Shown in pieces: positions 12,401 to 25,454 of a DNA stretch of 64,000 bases. The stretch is from positions 2,020,501-2,084,500 of the forward strand of contig CM028913.1 of the NCBI GenBank assembly GCA_016801845.1, given 5' to 3'. Origin of the DNA: Polydactylus sextarius (Eukaryota > Chordata > Actinopteri > Polynemidae). Position numbers and translations under genes: made by a program. How positions within the stretch are numbered: the first letter of the stretch is position 1; every line of letters starts with the position of its first letter. The notes below the pieces were generated by a model. It saw only the letters and a list, made by a program, of their open reading frames with translations, did no database searches and was not told where the DNA came from.

Positions 12401-14639
12401 TTTATCACTACCAAGAACACAACAAAATAATAATCTACAGTAATAATGATAATCCACAAATGAAAGCATCGGGCAGGGTAAATATGCAATAGTGAGGAAC
12501 CCAAACCATTTTTATTTTACATTATTGGAAAAAAATTGGTAAATTGGCATTAAGCTACACTATATTCTAACACCCACTTACCTGAGATAAAGGTGTTTTT
12601 GTGTCTGCAGAACAGTTTCGACAGTTCAGACTTGAGGAGAAAGTCGTGAGGCAACAGTGGAGATCTCTCTGTTGGAGCTCAGTTTATATATATAACTTTA
12701 TTTACAGACTCAAGGTCCAATAGTAAGATCCAATTTAGTATTGTCTTTGTATTGTAAGGAAAGTTAGCAAGGGGTCGTCTATCCAACAGAGGTCGGATGT
12801 GACATACACAATAATATTACTTTTGAGGCAAGTTCCTGAATAACTCTATTCTCTTACCAATTGATTACAATGACTCAAGATCTGGCACTGACGTGCCCAT
12901 GATTCCACAAGACTATAACAGGAGATATCAAACTGTGTGACAGACATTTGCAAATTTAGATTTTTGACCAAATATGCACTGGTTCCAGACACACAAGATC
13001 AACCACCTGCTTGGATATTTTTTTGGTCCATGACTAACTACAAGTCCAATGACAAAGCATCACTGGGGTTCACAGGCTTAATTTCTTAAAACTCAGAAAT
13101 CAGAAAACACTGACCAAACTATATAATCTGCATGAAAATTTTCAGATTTATAAAACCATGCGTCGCACACACCAGCACATAATTCTCTCTCTTTTAGATA
13201 TTATCATTATAAATACCAATCTGTACTGAATTGTGTGCACCAGCATTTTACTACTTCATTGTCAGCCAGGCTCAGTCGAGGGTTTGTGAGTGTCCTCAAA
13301 CCAACACAGTGCTGCTCATCAAGGGCTACAACAGTCCAGTCCTTTTGCAAGTGTTTGGTTCCAGAAACAGTGCTTTGTGTGTAGATGTGCTTAACTATAT
13401 CTAGGCCACAATGCAATTCCTGTACAAAAAAGGAGGCAGAAGGGTGTCCTTAAAACCAATCTATCGCACCAAGTATCAACATGATTGCCCTCTATGGTAG
13501 GATCATAGATTGGTCACTCTATTTTATATTTATTATTTCTATTTTTTTATTTATTCATTCATTTTTGGGCTGTGCCAAACAGCAAGCTACTAACACAGGT
13601 CTGGCTCCAGGAAGGAGTTCTGGGTTTGCTGATTTGCTGAAAAACTCTACCAATGTCACTGCACTTGACCACACAGCTCCAAGATTAATGGGATATATTT
13701 CACTGTATTGTAGCAATCCACTGTATGAACATTGAATGCATAAAGTATAAAGGGATAAAGTTAAAAGGGAAACATATCATAAGCAGAGAAAATATAAAAT
13801 AAGATAAATATACACAGTGTTATACAGTATTCCACATTCAATAGGCTACAGCATTATTGAGTTTTTGTTATTGAGCAATTGTCTGTCAGTAAGTGTTATG
13901 TCCATCCTTTAGCTATAGTGTAGGTACCACTGATTGTAATAGTTGATGGAAGTTGGTTGAAATAAATTATCTTTTGGGAGCTTGTGGCACAACATTGTTG
14001 ATGGAGGGAACCAATCTGTATTAGAAAGCTGGGCCACTGGTTTTACATATAGGTGATTGCACCTGATATTAATCCACATAAATACAAATTCAAATTACAT
14101 TAATTTGAGAGGATAACCCAATAGAAGGTCAATAACAGAGTGACCAATGTGGCTGGTCAACACTGAATGTGGCCCTGCACAAGGCTTTACATTTTTCAGT
14201 TGCATATCGCTAACTGAGGTAAAATATGACTATAACTATGACTTAACTATACAGGAAATCAAGAAAGTTTAATGTAGCCTGAAGTAGTAAAAGCAAGTAG
14301 GAGAAAATATAGCCATATGTTGGGAAAGGACAATAGTCTACAAACACTTGTCTCTGTAAACAGGGCTCTGCCATGAATACCTCTTTGAAGGTTTTGGAGT
14401 GATTACACTTAGCCCTATGATACTCCAGCCCTATACTTCACTTCAATTTGACACAGACTTCACTGAACTGTTTGCCCTATTTATATAACTCCAAGGATCA
14501 ACACAGTGGAAGGGACGGACAGAGATGGAGAGGTTAACAATGTTGCTACTACAGTCAAACTAGGTCAAGCTGACACGAGTAAGGGGCTGGAGGAAATAAG
14601 AAAGAGCAATGCGTATTAAGTAAATTATCTCTGAGCTGA
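6495..14639. other. gene desert
   Basis: More than 8 kb of AT-rich DNA in which I recognise no transposon protein, RNA gene or exon. Small low-complexity pieces are present: an AAATAAATAAAT run near 8160-8184 and a poly-A run near 9848-9858. All open frames are under about 100 codons and none shows a domain or paired splice sites. Old, strongly decayed repeats could be hidden here. Confidence 0.55.
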
Positions 14640-15345
14640 GAGCAACAGCATCTGTGCTCCAGCCAACCTCCGCCCACTTCATCTACAGTCCCATCTCCAA
14701 TTAATCCAATATACATTTACACAATGGCTTTGAAGTCCAGGCCTTGTCTGTTCTCATTGATATGAGCTGATAATGGGAGCATAGTTGAGTTGATTTATGG
14801 TAGTGCTGGGCAGATTGCTGTGACAGTATGCCAGAGGTTGTGCACTGTTACATGGAGGGCTGTAATGAGCAGCCTATTTGCAGAATGCAGGAGGTCTAGC
14901 CCTGGTCCTGGCTCATAGGTATTGAAATGATATGCAAAATGGGTACTTTCTAAGCCTGAGGGAAGTAGGACACAATGTGTGGTCAGATGAAAATGAATTT
15001 AACAGGATATAATATTACTTGGATGCATCACTTGCACTGTTGTCTCTCATGGTTGTGTCTATTTTAGTCTCTCCCTTTCTCCTTCAGACATCATTTCTAT
15101 TGATTTTACTCAAACGAGAGAGACAGGCAGGCAGTTTTTGGATGTCCATCTGTGTCGCATGGCTTGGTGCTATTAACAAGACACAGGAGTAATTAAGGAA
15201 AATCACCGTCTACTATTAAAGTGCTCTGAAAACAGGTGTCATGTATTAATGCAGATGGCCAGTGGAATTCTGATAGCTATGCTGTAGCTTCATGAGGCTG
15301 AGGTGTGTTGTTAAGCGGCATGTGGGATACCTAATTATGCCTCTT
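14640..15345. other. candidate conserved non-coding block
   Basis: This segment lacks the repeat features of its surroundings, is less AT-rich and carries clustered homeodomain-type cores, including TAATTA at 15190-15195 and again at 15332-15337, plus several TTAAT cores. There is no coding potential. The call is an impression from composition and motif density; nothing here proves conservation. Confidence 0.25.
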
Positions 15346-15710
15346 GCATGGACAATCAGGAACAAACTCACCTTGAGCTGCTGTTACTTCTAAATACCCA
15401 TACCTATAAATACATAACTGGCTGTTGTACAGCATACTCAGTCAAAAAACATTTTCACAAATATATCATTACAGATGCAGTGATTACCACTGTCACCTTA
15501 CAGAAAGGGGGATTTATGTTTGACCTTGAGCTGGGACATTTCTCTCTGGAGTTTGAATGTTCTCCCTGTGTTTGTGAAGGTCTGAGGACACAAGCCAGTG
15601 AGACTCAAGACTTGACACAGTCTGCCAGTTTGGTTGATGGTTGTTGAGTTGATTTCAGAAAGGTTCCTCACCCCTAGTTTAGATTTTGTTCAGCCTCTTC
15701 CCATGGTGCT

Positions 15711-15755
15711 GTTCCTCTGATAATCCACCATCAGCTCCTTAGTCTTGCTGATGTT
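15711..15755 (-). pseudogene. LINE reverse-transcriptase scrap
   Basis: Reading the minus strand from 15755 gives NISKTKELMVDYQRN. This matches the motif N-x-SKTKE-L/M-V/I-VD-F/Y-RR that follows the catalytic FADD box in reverse transcriptases of fish APE-type LINEs (CR1, L2 and Rex1 relatives). The frame is lost on both sides and no catalytic box is visible, so this is a very short dead remnant. A related block is seen intact in order at 25455-25834. Confidence 0.65.
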
Positions 15756-18127
15756 GTGATGTTGGTGATTGCTCCTGCATCATGACATTAACCTCTGCCC
15801 TTTATTTTCCTCTGTCATGTCATGAGTGATACATCCAACAATAGAGAAGCTGTAGCAGATGGGCTTTTCTCAAATGTATATCAAATGTAGCAAACTTTTT
15901 GTAACAAATTATTATTTTGCCATTTTTTAAGGTGATGATTCTGCTGCACCACATTTGTGATCTGACATTATACAATGTTTTTGAATTAATGTCTTTCTTC
16001 CTTTGTCTGCATTACACCTCTGGTTCCATAGTGTCGTAGTTTGTTAAGTTCTCAATCATGAAATTAGTATTCATAAAGGAGAGTCCATTTTTTAACTCCA
16101 ACATAAAGCTACGGTCTCACTTTACAACATCCAGGTAAGCTACTAATTGGTATGCTGATATGGTTATTTACATTAAGATCCAGCATCTGCTTTATTAGGT
16201 TGGTTTAATAAGCCCAATTTTATTAGCTTAATCTTGTACGTCCTTCATTGCCACCTTTAAATATAGTTATTAGTTATTATTTATTTTGGTGTAAACTTGG
16301 TGATGTTAGAAAGTAAAATGGAAGATCAACTTTGCCCTTAAGTTAGTTTAAAACATTATGACGACTGATCGGGTGGAATGTGTTCAGATTGAGCAAATAA
16401 GGAAATGGTAAAAGAACCAAAGTTGACAGAGATTCAGAATTGAATTTGAAACCAAGCTACTGACTTTTTGTGATAATATCATTTAGTGATTAGTGCTGTT
16501 TTATTTTGTGAAATTAGTGAGTAATTTAGTGAGATTATAATGTGTGCAAGGGTCTCAGTCTTTTATGCTAAGAGTTAGTCATCATTTTGAATATCAGATA
16601 CTCTCACAGTAGTTCATTTCTAAGTGACATGTTTGAGAGTCCATCTGTCCTTTTTTCTTTTAAACTGTTTGTCTGTTTACCAAATGTATCAAGCTGATCA
16701 TTATATATTATTACTGCTCAGTAAGCAGAGGTCTACGCTACACAGCTACGTGAACAACATGGCTCTAAACTGTCATCAATTCTGGCTAAATTCACTAAAA
16801 AACTAACTACTATAAAACTAACTTTTTACAATAGTTTAACTGGAAGATAAAAACCTCAGTGTATTGTATGATTATTGGATATTTATATTGTTTTTGCTTA
16901 AAATTAGACCAACAAACTTTTCAGGAAATGGTGTAGGTGTATTTTATTGATTTTGTTGTTACTGTTACTCAAGTAAATTCAAGTAAATTCCACTGATAAA
17001 GCTATGTCATTTAATTGCATGGGTTGCCTCACATAATTGTAAGGCTTTTAGATCAAATGGAATTTTTGGAACTACAAAGAGATTAGATTACAAATATAAA
17101 AAGTTTGCTTTACTAAATGTTAATCCATGAGGATGATATCCTGTCCAGAGGGGTTCCATGTCATTCCTCTACTGTATTCAGGTTAGGCTACAGCTGCCAC
17201 CAAGCCAACACCACAAAGATGGAAAATTGTCTCAGATTTCAAGACTGTGCTGAACTGAACTATATGACAGAATGAAATGAAATGAATGAATCAGTGCTGA
17301 TTCTAGGAATACCGTCATTGGCCTTATGCTGTTATTGTTGCATAAGGTTCAGTGTGACTGTGAAGGCAGTAGACACAAACAGGTATAGATTTGTGCTGTC
17401 GGGTACTTCTGCAGTCAGCACATCATCAACGAGGTTCTACCATTACGTTCTGTAAAGTGAGACCACTTTACATGTTTGGCTCATGTCAGGAATCTGAGTC
17501 ACAATTTAGTGAAAACAGGCAGTTTAATAGTAATAGGAGACTTTGGTTAAACCCCCAGAAGGCTGCCACTTAACAATATGAAAGTACTAGGCTGAACTTT
17601 TAAATGATTTAGCTGTACTTACAGTTCGGACAGAAGTGGAATTAAAAACCAAATGTTTGCCTTTAGGATGGTTAGATAAAAGGCCAAGGAACAATAAGAA
17701 TTAGAAAGAGTTGGCCATGTATGCAGTCTGCTATTAGATTGTGATACATTTTGTCTTGTTTACATCTGTTGGCAAACAGTGCGTCCATATTGTTACTTGA
17801 GTATTCCTGCCTCCATCAAGATACAAACATTATTCCCTTGACAATTGCCCAATTGCTCTATTGTCCCCTGTTATGTTATAATATCAGGATCAACCACCTT
17901 TCAACTGAATCTGTATAATCCAGTTGACTAACAAATACAAACAAAAATATAACTATATAACTTCCTTAGTTGAGGCAATTTTAGCTAAATACCACTCTCT
18001 CAATTCTCAGTATTATTGATAAAATGGGATTCCAGAAAGGTAAAAGTTGTTTATTTTTATGTTTTCAGTTTTGCAAACTGAAATGAAATCTGTCACTTGC
18101 AGATTTTAACAGTTGTAGCTCATTTTT
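15756..18127. other. no gene seen
   Basis: AT-rich unique sequence. A 10-bp unit TCAAGTAAAT is doubled near 16969-16990. No domain-bearing frame is present. Confidence 0.55.
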
Positions 18128-18205
18128 GGGCCAACTGTAGTTCAAGAGGTAAAGCAGGTTGTTACTGACTCGAAGGTCATTGGACTGATGCCCTGCTCCT
18201 TCAGT
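18128..18205 (+). repeat. tRNA-like SINE fragment
   Basis: TGTAGTTCAAGAGGTAAAGC resembles a polymerase III A box (TRGYNNARNGG), followed by GTTGTTACTGACTCGAAGGTCATTGG-type sequence and a decayed B-box region ending in ATGCCCTGCTCC. From memory, the order 'AGTTCAG-GGTAGAGC, GTTGT, GAAGGT, GATCCCCGGCTCC' is that of a common tRNA-derived fish SINE. A true tRNA gene is unlikely because the anticodon arm and acceptor stem do not pair. A second copy is at 47705-47880 on the other strand. Confidence 0.45.
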
Positions 18206-20689
18206 TAATATGGGGTATTTAGAAACAGCCACGCTGTCTGTGTATTGAGCACATTTTAGATTAATGCCCGTACTATTTCTACATGTAATGAGTATGAAGT
18301 TTGCTATGATTACTGCTGTGTGGAGATTTTGGGTGAACACTCTATGTCAAACTATGTCTTCAACCCATCTTTAAAACAGTATTCAACAGTACTTTTTTTA
18401 GTTGAACATATAGTTTGTCTTTATTCATGATTATATTACCCCAATTGTCACATTACAAACTACAAGTAAAACTAATGCCTCAATGAGACTTTTGTTTCGT
18501 TTTACTTTTACGTTCACAGCCATTTAACCCTCTGCTATCTTTATCCTTGGAATCAGTTTGACCCCAGCAATTTAAACCTTCAGAAAATGATTATAATTAA
18601 AGGTGTTACCTAAATTCATCAGTCAGGTACAGGTACTATGTTTGTTGACTACCTAAATAATTAGTCTTTACTCTTTATGTTGATTGAAGATCCACTTTCT
18701 TTTGACCATGTTTTGAGGTCTCTGCCTTCACATCACCATACAACTTCTGTAATATTACTTGACACATTGTTAATGTAAAATAATTGATTATAGCCATTTG
18801 AATCTGTAACCAGTCACAGTCACTGGTAGTCACAGAAACATCCATATGTCCAATCCATATGTCTGAAGCTTGGGTAAAAAGCAGTGTGTTTCTGGATTAA
18901 AGTGGTGGAGCTTTGCTGTTGACTTTTCCTTGATAAATAAAGGTCAAGGATTTTGAGAACAGCTGTTCCAAATTCCAGTCACAGTGGGTCAATAAATGAA
19001 AGACACTGAAGTTAAACTGATCGCTTCATCTCTCTGCTTTATTCAACTGTCACATTCTTAAATCAGTCAGTTTTGTTTTTATTCAGAATATTCACTTTGA
19101 ATTCAGTAATGTAGTGCAGATTGTTCTGTTTAAAATACATTCCTCGTATACAGTGGTGATGTGCCTCAAGGGCATTAATGAAGTGCAGACTATGAGGGCA
19201 GCCAGCCCATCTGCGACAGAGCATACTCAGACATCTGGTGACTTCTTTCAAAGTTCCAAATTACAGCAGAAAATCGTCTAACATGATTGGCTAGAATGTG
19301 AAGCAGAGTAGAGTGGATTAGAATATCAACACAGACAAATATATGTACATTCATAAACATCAACACCCACACATACACACACACACAGGTTTGGAAATGA
19401 GCACCCCGAAGGAAACACACACATGCAAATGAGGAAACCAAAGTAACCAAGATGTAACACAAACACACATGCACTCACTGATATACTCACAAACACATGC
19501 TAATTAATAGAAAACAAACAGTTACTTAGGGGGTCTGTAGGGACTGGATTATACTGTGTCTCTCCGTGCTGAACAAATTGCTCTCTAAATTCAATCAAAC
19601 ACACCAAGCTCTTCTGTGAATCTGCAAGAAGCTGTAATCAGCGTGGCCGAGACAGAAGATGAAAAAGAGGACAAAACAAAAATAAATAAATAAAAAAACA
19701 CAACAAACAAAAAAGGAGAGAAAAACTGTCAGTGCCCTCAACTGTTCAGAGAACTGTTTATTTGAAACAGAGTTAGCAGGCGTCAGGAACAATGGCTTGA
19801 TTAAATGAAACTGTTATCTGCCTGTAGAGAGCTGCAGGTTTAAAGCTGATGCACAACGAGCAGTGAGCAGGATGGGAGCAGCTCTCTGGAAGCTGTCAGG
19901 AACATATCAGTTACAAGAATCCAAAATACTTATCTCAATAATTCAACCTCTCCATCTACTTTATCATTTGCAGTTTGAGAAGTTTTGGGAAATTAATTTG
20001 GCTTGGGTTTACTGGGAACATTGACAAGCACAAGTTAGTCCACTTGGATCCAGTCACATAGCTTAGAGGGTTTTCAGTTAACCATCTTCTGTTTGCAGAT
20101 TTGTAGTGTGATGGTAGAATTTAAGAGCATTCCATTTTTGTCAATACAGAGACTGCATCCACCTAATCCATTTTGATTATGTCATCACAAGTAAACCTAA
20201 TGCTGTTTAGAGTAAAGACTATGTAAAGGTTTTGACTGGTGCTGTTGATTGATGTTGTGATGAGAGTGCCACCATTTATTTTACAGATATATTTACATAT
20301 GAATAAGTGGGCAGCAGGATGACACTCTTGCTGTTACACTGTCAACTGATGTGACCAATTTAATGAGCAAAGAATGAACTTTGACGCTTCACTTCAAACC
20401 AACAAGTCATAACTATATGACAAAAAACATCAAAACTGCTTCTGAACTCCTAGAGATCTGTCAGTGACAAATAAGAAAACTCCACTTTCTGATGAAGACC
20501 GTGCGCTATACAGTTAAGCTAGTTATTGAAACTAAATATTCATGTGACAAATTTGTGTTGCTTTTTTTTGTCAATATGTTTCTTCTGTTAGGTGTCAAAA
20601 GATTATATCGTGATAGATATAGTTAAACATATATAAAAACATTTATATATTTTTGTATTTTGACAAAACATTCTATGTTGAAAATTTGT
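18206..20689. other. no gene seen; CA-rich stretch
   Basis: Contains a CA-rich interrupted stretch around 19363-19500 with ACACACACACACACAGG at about 19373-19389, and an A-rich AAATAAATAAAT stretch near 19678-19712. The open frames here are translations of these simple repeats. Confidence 0.6.
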
Positions 20690-21165
20690 CATTCTCTTTT
20701 TCAGAATTCAGTGGCACAACCTTTATTTGCCATCGCCATATTTAAATGACTTATGTAGTGCCACCAAGCTTTCTACAGGACTACTCTTGAATGGAAGGCT
20801 TCCTCACATCACTCAGGGCTTCAGCTACTTCCACAGATTCTCGCTACAACTCAGTTATAGACTCTGACTGGGCCAATCCAGAACTCTAATGTTCCCCATT
20901 GTCCATTATGTAATCACTTTATGTTTAAGATCATTGCCTTGTTGGATAATCTAGTACTGCCCAGTGCCACATTTTTTCTGCAGACTGCCTGATGTTTTCC
21001 CCCAGAATGTGATACCAGATGCCTGGCCAATTGGTTAAAAACCACCTTCAAGTCATTACATCCCCATCACCATACTTGACCATGGTAACACTGCTTGATA
21101 ATGAATGATTCTCTGAACAAAAGCCAAAAAGATATATCCAAAAAATAAGTCTGGTATAGCTCTAC
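20690..21165 (-). pseudogene. Tc1/mariner transposase, decayed
   Basis: Tc1/mariner transposases cut and paste their own element at TA dinucleotides using a DD-E/D catalytic triad. On the minus strand three landmark boxes appear in the right order. First MVKYGDGDVMT near 21085-21050, for the usual VKHGGGS-x-M. Then IIQQGNDLKHK near 20950-20915, for FQQDNDPKH. Then VLDWPSQS near 20890-20865 followed by ENLW near 20840, for VLEWPSQSPDLNPIENLW. The catalytic aspartate of QQDND is glycine, and stops and frameshifts separate all boxes, so it is dead. No terminal inverted repeats are recognisable. Confidence 0.8.
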
Positions 21166-23137
21166 AACCATCATACATAACTTTGGGCTATGGACAAGTA
21201 TGATCCCAGGGAATGTATTTTAGTGTATGTCAGTCACTTTGAGTGAAATGACAATACTGCTCTCAATAGAATCTGTATTAAAGATGCATCAATACAGTGT
21301 CCATTTCTGTGCTGAGTTACATGTCACATTACTGAAGTGTACCATGTGTACGCAAGTTTACTCCCATGCATATACCATGTCTTGAATTTATTTTTCACCA
21401 TCAGTATGTCTGTAGCTGCTCCTCTATCATTAACTGAGTAATTGGAGGAACAAGGAAAAAGAGACAAAAAGTTAATTATGTCTGTGCAATTAAACAGGAG
21501 ATCCCATTGCTTTTTTCCCCACCCCTTATGATACTCAATTGTGGAATGAAATTGTTTCTGCCCTTCACATATTGATTTAATTCTCACACTCACTGTGTTA
21601 ATTAACAAGTCATGACAGCTGAAGTCAGACATTTCCAGGGTAAGTATGCCGCTTCTGGTATAATTACAACAGCACACTGCGATACACTAGCAAATTAAGC
21701 CTCCATAAATCCACAGTAAAACAATGGAAAGAGATCATTTTAAATGCTAAAATATAAATGTCGTGGACAAAACACTACTAATATATAGTCATCATAGCCA
21801 GCTTGGGGAATTGATAACAGCATCTATGCTGAGTAAAAAACATTTAGCAGTGAACTGATTTCTTGAGATTTTTTTTTTTTTCATTTCATTAATTAAACAA
21901 GAGTTGTTATCAATGTTTCAAGTGTACTTAATACATTCAATCACCCTGACTGCAATTAATTGAAAATATTAATAGTAAAAAAGTAATAATCCTCATTTTA
22001 CAGAGGCTCTCTTTGTACAATCAATAAATGAGCAGCTGTCCTTCACTAATGGATGTCTGGCTATTGCTCTTTAGACTCTTTTTGTCACTCTATGTAACTG
22101 TTTCATATTATAATGGTGTTATGCAATACATTTAGTAATCACGATCATTTAAATGTAAATAACAGTCTGCTTTTAAATTAATCAACTTAATACCTGATTA
22201 TAAAATATTCCTGTTTTCCAGCTCACACAGTTTCCATATTAATCATCATGATCATCGCTTAAAATATTTACATTTATAAAAAGCTGCTAAAGAACTTCAT
22301 ATTTACTCTGTTTTACTTCTTGATCCCTCTTTATCCCTGCACCTTTTTCCTTTCTTTCCTTTTTTATTAAACCTCCCTCCCACATTTTTTGTGATCATCT
22401 AATGATGTTACAGTACCAGGGGACACTGTTCAGATGGCACTGACAAGAATCACCATTTTATATTGGTTTAAATTAATTGTGGATACTTTAGTGAAGGCCA
22501 TCCCTTCCTTTGACAGGGGTTTCGGTGGCTCTCTTTGCTGCTGCTGACATATGCCACCCCACACCACACTGCATGATGGGAAAACTAATGGCTCTGTCAT
22601 CTTATAGGGGCGTAAGACATGATTGAGGGGGTGGGGAGACTGTAGTTACATGGAGGGGTTGGAGTTATATAGATTTTTAATGAAGATAACAGTTCGCTCT
22701 CCGTAGGAAAATACTCATTACAGTTTATAAAGAATATAGGTATATGTTGTAATAATATAAAGGTCTTATCCTATTGTTATGTTAAATGGACATTGTATCG
22801 TATATGTTACATTCACCTCTATGTATTTTAAAAGAAGCATGCTGTTTTAAAACATAGCAGTGCTGCTTGGCAGGAATTGCGTGTGCCAGTAGAGCACAAT
22901 ATTAAATATGAAACAGTGAAGGTGTGGTGTTTACTGAAGAGCTATTGGTTTGAGTTGCATCAGCAGGACTGACTTGATTTTACTGTATTAGTCTATGACG
23001 CTTTGACCATGGATTAAACTGTTGTGCTCCTCCCCTGCTCAGTAGCTTCATACGTCTGTTTAATTACTCTCCTCCTTAACAGTGTGCAGAGGAATTCAAT
23101 TAACAACAACCAAGGTCAGTGGTGTCTGATGCACATA
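21166..23137. other. no gene seen
   Basis: AT-rich sequence. One frame of 117 codons on the minus strand (21324-21677) has no recognisable domain. A T12 run is at about 21870. Confidence 0.55.
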
Positions 23138-23154
23138 CACACACACACACACAC
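23138..23154. repeat. (CA)n microsatellite
   Basis: About nine CA units, flanked by GCACATA and TACATCG. Confidence 0.9.
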
Positions 23155-23390
23155 ATACATCGTAAATTACAGATATTCGGCAGACAAGAGTGAGTACCTG
23201 GGTTGAGCTGGCTTTAATTAGAGGGTGAGTCAAATGTATTATTCCACTTAAATAATATTGTTGCCATGATGCTGCATGAGTGACAGCCAGTTTGACAGCA
23301 GTATCTCATTTTTTCTTACATTTTTTCAATCTTTTTCTGCTCTTTACCTAAACTTTTAAACATTTTAACTAAAACCGCTCTTCCTTTTAC

Positions 23391-23450
23391 TTTTTTTTCC
23401 TCATGTTTTTTTTTTTTTCCTTTTTTTCCCCTGTGTTTTTTTTTTCGCCT
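23391..23450 (+). repeat. T-rich tract upstream of LINE derivative
   Basis: Almost pure pyrimidine with T runs of 8 to 14 bases broken by CC, CCC and CG. It lies directly before the LINE-derived element that starts near 23470. Confidence 0.85.
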
Positions 23451-23469
23451 GTTTTTGTTTTGACTATGA

Positions 23470-24180
23470 CAACCAGAGAGCCGTTGCCCGATTGTCAGTC
23501 CAGTGATCAGCTGATGACACTGTGCTGCTCAAAGATACGACCCAATGACAGACCCAAGATCCTGGAGCAGATAAAGTGGAGGAGAAGGAGATGCAGAACA
23601 GGAGTTAAGCACTGTGAGTAGAAAAAAATGTAATAAACCATCAACACCGTCTGTAACTATGAGAAATGTACAATATCTCCCCATAAGATGAAGAACTCAC
23701 GGTGCTGACCAGCCTACAGAGCAGCATCATGTGTCTCACTGAGACCTGTCAGTGGACAGGGGAGACGAGCAAGAGGAAGAATGTGGGGATCACGATGTTT
23801 TTTAAGGAGAGATGAAGTAACCTGGAGCGCATCAGTGTCACTAAGCAGCTCATCACAGGACATTAAGCTTTTTGCTGTTAGCATTTGGTACTATATCCAG
23901 AGGAGCTCTCTCAAGTCATCATGATAACTCACTGTCGGTCAACGCTACAGCTACCTGTGAACTCTGTCATGTCTCAGCTGAAAACATCAAGCCACAAATC
24001 TTCCTCCTTATCTCTGGAGACTTGTACTATTTTGTTTTTGTATTTTTCTTCTACAGTTTTTATATAGACTGTTAATTTTTTTTCTGCTAACATATTTATG
24101 TTTCATAAATGTATTTTTCATGATATTTGAATCCTGTCAAACAGACAAATAAATATATTCTATTCTAGTCTATATCTTAG
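23470..24180 (+). mobile_element. internally deleted APE-type LINE derivative, copy 1
   Basis: The element opens with a short basic stretch (KWRRRRCRTGVK near 23575-23610), like the arginine-rich region upstream of the endonuclease in CR1/L2/Rex1-type LINEs. It then shows frameshifted apurinic-endonuclease boxes: KMEELTVLTS-like and SIMCLTET near 23690-23745, KERWSN-like near 23805-23825, and IFLLISGDL near 23998-24027, for the canonical FLLISGDFNH. Right after SGDL the sequence passes into an AT-rich 3' region ending in TATTCTATTCTAGTCTAT near 24155-24175, so reverse transcriptase is missing. The copy at 57015-57950 has the same structure and the same internal junction. It cannot encode an active protein. 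Confidence 0.7.
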
Positions 24181-25454
24181 ATTTAACAGGGTCAGTTTTG
24201 CAGACCTGTAAGCCGCAGCTTTATTTGATTAATGGTGAGGCGATGTTCTGCTCTATCTTCTGTAGTATTTAGAGTAGTTGTTGTCCTCTTGGGACACCTT
24301 TGGTTTGAAGCAGTGAGCATACTGAGAAACAGAAAATATTTGCTTGGACTTCCACGAAACATATTTCATGTTTTTGGTATACTAAACCTAAAATAATTAA
24401 CAATATAAAATTGTTTCACATGAACTTCTGTCTTCAAAGAAAAATCAGCTTAATATCTGAAAATATCTCAGCTCTACATTGAGCACCTCATACAGCACAA
24501 GTCAAAGCTTCTGCCACAAGCTCTGTTGTAACACATAATACACACAATAGCACTGTAAAAGCCTCTGGAGGCTGGACAGCTGTCAACGTTTAAACTTTCC
24601 TCCGCCTCATTTTATCATCAATGACTAAAAAGCAGGAGTTAATGTTGTGTAACTTATAAACAAAATAAACAAGATCTCACATCAGAGCTATACCATGCAC
24701 AGGCTTGTTGAGGAATAGATACATTGGAGGACAACTGTGTTTGTATGCACAGGAGACTGGCTTACACTGAGCTAATACTGGTGTTTTCACATGTACTCAT
24801 GTCTGCAGTTCAATGAGTTCTTCTGTCCTGCCTCATGCTAAAACAACTGCAACATTTCAAAGTCAAAGCAATAACAACTATCAGCATGGTGCTCTTTGCC
24901 CTTGGGAGGGCTGCTGTGCTCATATCAAATATAATTTGCAGTGTCTAATTTTCTGGACTACATTATGCCAGAGGACCCTCAATGAACACATGCAATGAAA
25001 AAAAAATTTGGAATATATTTAAAACTGCTGACAAACAGTCATTTTATCAAAAGATAAATGTTTCATATGTTTATAGCCTCAAAGCACCAAATCTTCAACA
25101 TGTGTGTAGAAGGTTTGATGATCACATCCAATGCCTTATTGATTGAACTGCAAAGATGCTGCTGATTTTACTGCTGTCTCAGACATACAATGCACCAAGT
25201 CACAGCAAGTTTCTGGTTACCTGCAGCTGCACCTTTGGGACATTATGGTCACTGCTAAAGTTAAACAATAGTCTGTGGGATATTCAGACACCATGATACC
25301 ATAACCACCATAAAGACAATGTTTTTTTTCCATCCAACATTCAACATTAAACAAAGTAATTACTAACTCTACTGGAGTGTTTGTAATATCAAGTATGAGG
25401 AGGGGGAGAACAATGGATTTAGAAAGACTATGTGAGTAAAATGCAAATGAATAA
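24181..25454. other. no gene seen
   Basis: AT-rich unique-looking sequence with no recognisable domain or repeat. Confidence 0.55.

Noticed and set aside
13207..13416. 69-codon minus-strand frame as a possible transposase or exon
   Set aside because: No recognisable motif and no consensus splice sites at its ends.
18128..18205. Functional tRNA gene
   Set aside because: Only A-box-like and weak B-box-like blocks; no paired acceptor or anticodon stems and a known SINE-like layout.
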